Positions 60,101 to 64,000 of a stretch of DNA of 64,000 bases are shown here, piece by piece. The DNA comes from Atopsyche davidsoni (lineage: Eukaryota > Arthropoda > Insecta > Trichoptera > Hydrobiosidae). The notes beneath the pieces were generated by a model. That model was not told the DNA's origin. It did no database searches and worked only from the letters and a program-made list of their open reading frames with translations. The position numbers and the translations under genes were made by a program. The first letter of the stretch is position 1, and every line of letters starts with the position of its first letter. Location: positions 1,116,001 through 1,180,000 of the forward strand of contig JAILWY010000001.1 of NCBI GenBank assembly GCA_022113835.1, written 5' to 3'.

Positions 60101-61440
60101 AAAAATGCGGCCGGATGTTCACATAAGAATACAGTACGGGGCGGCCAGATGTAGCAGGAAATCTCGAGGAAGCTGGCCGGTCATAAGTCTTCTATTCCAG
60201 ATTAGCAGAGCCATGGCCGGCGTCCAAGGCAAGTGCTTCTCAATGGAAATTATTCACATGTATAATTTGTTTATTTAAATTCAAATGCTATTCAAGAGGC
60301 CATCTTTGACCTCAGCGTATTGGATTGATTTGTGACACTCTATATTTTTAAAACAAATATGAATAATAAGTATATTTTTTGTGAGTGCTTTCATCTCTCG
60401 AGTAAAAAATATGCTTTGACTCTCAGCGCGTTCTTACTTTAATTTTTTTTATTTATTTTGTTGCAATCTCATAATGAAAACGTCACTGTACGAATTTGCA
60501 CTATCTCTGGAATGAATCACAAATTTACGAGAGAATGCCAAATAGACCAACGGCTTTTGTTTTTAAACTTTTATATAAATATAAATCATTAAATTTATAT
60601 TTCAGATAAATTAAAATTAACGCGCTTTAAGTAAAAAAAATTAAACAATTTTACCGACAACTATTGTTAAAAAGAAAATCAATTTTCATGAATTTTGTAA
60701 TAGCGTGCCATCAAACTTCAGGGGAGTTTTTATGTTCAGTTCAAATATTCATCGCTTTAAAAGTGTCGTCATAATTCGTCTAGTTTCCGTGTTCTTTTCT
60801 TTTATTACTAATGATTTCGTCAAAGGTATTGATTTTGGAAAAGTTTCTATAACTGTGAAATTTGAATTTTAATCAAAATATCAGTTTTTTATTCCTTGAA
60901 ATGAGTGGATAGGAAAATAAAACCTCCTCATCAATTATAATTGCCAATAACATTATTAAAATAACAGAAAAAAATCCAAAAGTAATATCTAATATTTTTA
61001 ATTGACTGATAAAAAAACAATTGCGTCATACCTTAGACAATTATTCGAATTTACAATATATTCTATTATAATTAACGCAATGCGCAGGTAAACTTGCAAA
61101 TCCGTTCGATATCCAATAATAAATGTTTTGTGTCTTTGCTAATTCGAATATTCTTTAAAAACATATTTGATACATAAAAATATATTTTAATATCTCTATC
61201 CCATTTATTAGTCATCAAATGCATAACAAGGATGTGTAAATCAATTGCAGACTGGTACAAAATATGAATAATGTTGTGTAATAACAAAGCTACTGTAAAA
61301 TATCTAGTCGTAGTGCGATAGGTAATAGTTAATTTTTATTTCTGCCATTTTTAGTTGTTTCGAGTACGTCTCGTTAACACCAAGTGAGTTTATTGAATAA
61401 TTTATAAAAAATATTAAATTAAGAATAATTTTTAGGTTTT
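60101..61440. other. AT-rich noncoding DNA after a GC island
   Basis: The island continues to about 60230 and contains a CCATGGCC site; no exon can be defended. The rest is AT-rich without recognisable features. Confidence 0.4.
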
Positions 61441-61493
61441 ATTAAAATGGAGTTCCACCTAGTAATCTCTGTCAAAAATAGTGAATTTCTTAA
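61441..61493 (+). mobile_element. Penelope-like tail fragment
   Basis: AAAATGGAGTTCCACC, then CTCTGTCAAAAATAGTGAAT, then TTCTTAAG matches the 3' tail of copies 2 and 3 of the first Penelope-like family. The hammerhead and the CACTCAAG block are absent. Confidence 0.6.
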
Positions 61494-64000
61494 GAATAAT
61501 TAACAAACAAGTCTATTTCTTTCGTTGAGTATTTTGGAGCCACTGCAGTGGAGACCAGCCAGTAGATTCTGCAGAATTCCTCAAGTAAACTTCCCCCCGC
61601 GGGAACACACTGTACCTTCCGTCGGAATTTCTCGATTGGATGCATTCTTTGTCTGGTCCAAGGATCATTCATTCTGAAACCTAAATCCGAGTGTATTTGT
61701 CTCGGGGAATCCGGTGACTTATTTCCTACGCTGTCCTTTATATCCGGTTAATTACTATCTTTTGTTTGTTTTATATTCAAGACAGCGAAAATATCATTTT
61801 TGAAGATTTAGCTTTAAATAATAGAGAATACAGTTTTTATATTAATACTGTTTAAGATAGCCAAATATAACTTTATTTTTGTAAAACATTAAATTTGACT
61901 TATAACATCAAAAATATTAGATTGCAGTGCATTAATTTTTTTTTAATATAAAACGTGTTTCAAAAAGTATTAGAAATATATTCATTTTGTTTCATTACCA
62001 AATTGCAGGTGTTTAATATTAATTCATATTTGCAATTTCCCAGTTGCTAAAAATCTCAAATCAGATAGAAATTAATCTTTAAGGAAATCCAATCGTATAG
62101 TTGATAGAATGAATTTAAAATGTTAGCATTGTTAACTCCCTGTTACTAATATCATATGTATGGGGGACACCAAGCACTCGTCCACCAATTGTCTTTTATG
62201 GAGCTTCGGGTTTCAAGTACTCAGGTCGACCTTCCGAGCCGTTTCAGTTCGATATGGCGAGGCGTCCCCTAAATGAGACAGCATAAAAATAAATATCTCA
62301 TTTTGGAAATTTTGACAATTTCGCGCTGAAAAATGTTTTTTTCATTTTTTTATTACATATTGCATTTGTATGAAACCTTATTCAATGAAAGATGAAAAAA
62401 TATAACAATAAAATCCGGAACTCTTGCTTACAATAATTTTCGGAGTTGAATTTAAAATTAAAATCAATTTAAGGCCTTCACGGTACTATAAGCAATATGT
62501 CAAATCAAATAAACGTAACAACTAGAGCACAGTTGCAATTTGCTTTGCCTCAAGCAAGCCGCTGGATTGTTTGTCTGCTATCCACTTGTGACGCTCCAAA
62601 ACTGACTAAATAAAATACTCCTCATTCAAATTATCAACAAATTGTTGTATTACAATTTTAAATACAGATAAAATCGAAAAAAATATCCTAAGAATGAAAC
62701 GATATTAATAGCAAAACATATTCGTTATTAACAGGAATCGTTCATTCAATTTCTGAAATCTATAATAAATAAGTATTTCGGAGCTTTGCGTCGCATAATG
62801 CTAGAAGTAAATAAATAAATTACGGATTTCATGAGGTGCACGTAATGCAAATATATGAATTAACTAATAAAGGTTAAATAAAATAGGTTGCTTAAGTTTC
62901 CTAAGGCGATTTTCAGGAAGTATAAATGTTTCAGCACACCACCCCCGGCGTAAAGAACATCCCTGTCATTTGGGGCCCCCTCTGTAGTGTAGCTGCATAC
63001 AAACTGTGGTGTTTATTGCACGGCCTCGCTATATTGGCTCCCTACAATGGCGCCCGTTATGCTCTGAACACCTTTCATGCCCGGGCAAGTGAATGGAGTG
63101 TGCAAGGCTTTAATATAAAGTATCATCTGGAAGACGCCAGAATTTCAGGACTTCGTTCTCCGACTAATAGATTTTCTCGAATACGAAATTAGATTTTGCT
63201 ACTTGGATCTTAAGCTTATATTAGATTTACACGTAAACATAAACTCATTAAATGCAATACAAAGATTTACGATTTATTGAGTGAATTGATAGTTTTTATT
63301 TACGTCATCATTTAAACTATGAAATAAAAATCGTCCTATGAACCGAATATAAAAATTAACATTTAACGCATAACGAGTATAGGGGTCCAAATTTTTTAAC
63401 TAATCTTACAATTTAAAAATTTATGAACATAATCATTATTGTTATGACAAATTATAAAAGTGTAGAATATCATTTCTACAATATATATTTTAAAACTTCA
63501 AAACATCATAAACGCTTTAATATATTTACGCGTTATATGAAATGACTCAGTTAACTCAGAAGGTTATGAAATCAGTAATAAAGTCTTCTAGTATGGCATA
63601 TTGTAGTAAATTAGATTTCTATCTTTGAGTTAAGCTGTTCATAAATCGGAATGGTTCAATTGTTCCATTTTTCTAGTAAGGAATTGCTTCGCGTGGTGGT
63701 CTGACATTACCTTGGTTAAGCGATCGTGTAAATTCTAAAAACACTGCAATAAAGAGTATAGATTTGCAACTTATATGTAGAATGACCTGCTTTAATTCTG
63801 ATTTATTATGTTCCTTATACCGTAAAAAATGTATAAAACACATACTGTGTATTACACCTGAGCAATATGCATAAATGAAAAGTAATCCACATATGATTTA
63901 GACTTTTGATACATTTTGTACACAATCAAAAAACATATTTAGTATCGATTTACGTAATATTAAAATACTTTTGAAAAATATCTCATATTTTAAAATCAAA
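61494..64000. other. AT-rich noncoding DNA with two GC islands
   Basis: Islands lie at about 62160-62280 and 62930-63130. The latter is covered by an 88-codon plus frame with no motif. No RNA gene, repeat or transposon end was recognised to the window edge. Confidence 0.4.

Noticed and set aside
60191..60232. Possible short first exon: TTCTATTCCAG acceptor, CCATGGCC start and AAGGCAAGT donor-like site
   Set aside because: The exon would be under 35 bases, the donor would need a GC splice site, and no neighbouring exon was found.
1..64000. CRISPR arrays, prokaryotic operons, ribosome binding sites and rRNA genes
   Set aside because: No regularly spaced direct repeats, no compact gene organisation and no rRNA-like sequence; the window is eukaryotic noncoding DNA.

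Overview
The window is strongly AT-rich eukaryotic DNA, and no host protein-coding gene can be supported on either strand. Every open frame is short (at most about 146 codons). The longest ones are transposon relics, complements of G-rich tracts or AT-rich chance frames. The repeats are typical of an arthropod, most likely an insect with a large, transposon-rich genome: mariner, hAT and piggyBac-like DNA elements, an R1-like non-LTR retrotransposon, tRNA-derived SINEs, and Penelope-like fragments carrying hammerhead-ribozyme sequences. The species cannot be told from the sequence, and one short TTAGG run is too weak to use. The best reading is intergenic or long-intron DNA. Layout: 1-4863 is AT-rich with no recognised repeat. 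4864-5407 is a piggyBac-like MITE with an internal duplication. 5815-6400 holds rearranged tRNA-SINE pieces. 11.1 kb has a long G-tract. 12.5 kb has a tRNA-like SINE head. 16.94-17.08 kb is a hammerhead-bearing Penelope-like insertion with a 12-bp target duplication. 21.1-22.9 kb has a SINE fragment, a hAT end and a long hairpin. 24719-25278 is a complete non-autonomous hAT. 27.3-28.0 kb is a broken mariner transposase. 32.15-32.48 kb is a mariner-type MITE beside a (TA)n run. 33.05-33.27 kb is a second TTAA-type MITE. 37.2 and 40.45 kb are hammerhead-like units of two families. 41.78-42.37 kb holds SINEs with a (TA)n tail. 45.9 kb is another Penelope-like piece. 50.0-51.2 kb has a (GGGGGC)n tract and then a 5'-truncated R1-like element with target duplication, terminal hairpin and poly(A). 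52.2 kb is a 69-bp insertion that is essentially only a hammerhead, with a 13-bp target duplication. 54.1-54.7 and 58.07-58.6 kb are two more hAT copies, one with a Penelope-like fragment nested inside. 59.7 kb is (TA)n and 60.03 kb an 11-bp minisatellite. Between the repeats, short GC- and CpG-richer islands of about 100-250 bp recur every 1-3 kb, many with TTTATG/CATAAA-type motifs. They lack coding structure and look more like candidate cis-regulatory or conserved noncoding elements than exons. The most interesting signal is the set of hammerhead-like units. They share stem II, the GAAA segment, a minimal palindromic stem III and the predicted cleavage-site geometry. In two copies the core positions C3 and G8 read U3 and A8, a change that could keep their base pair. 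No genes here form a pathway. Apart from possible enhancers, the visible functions belong to selfish elements.
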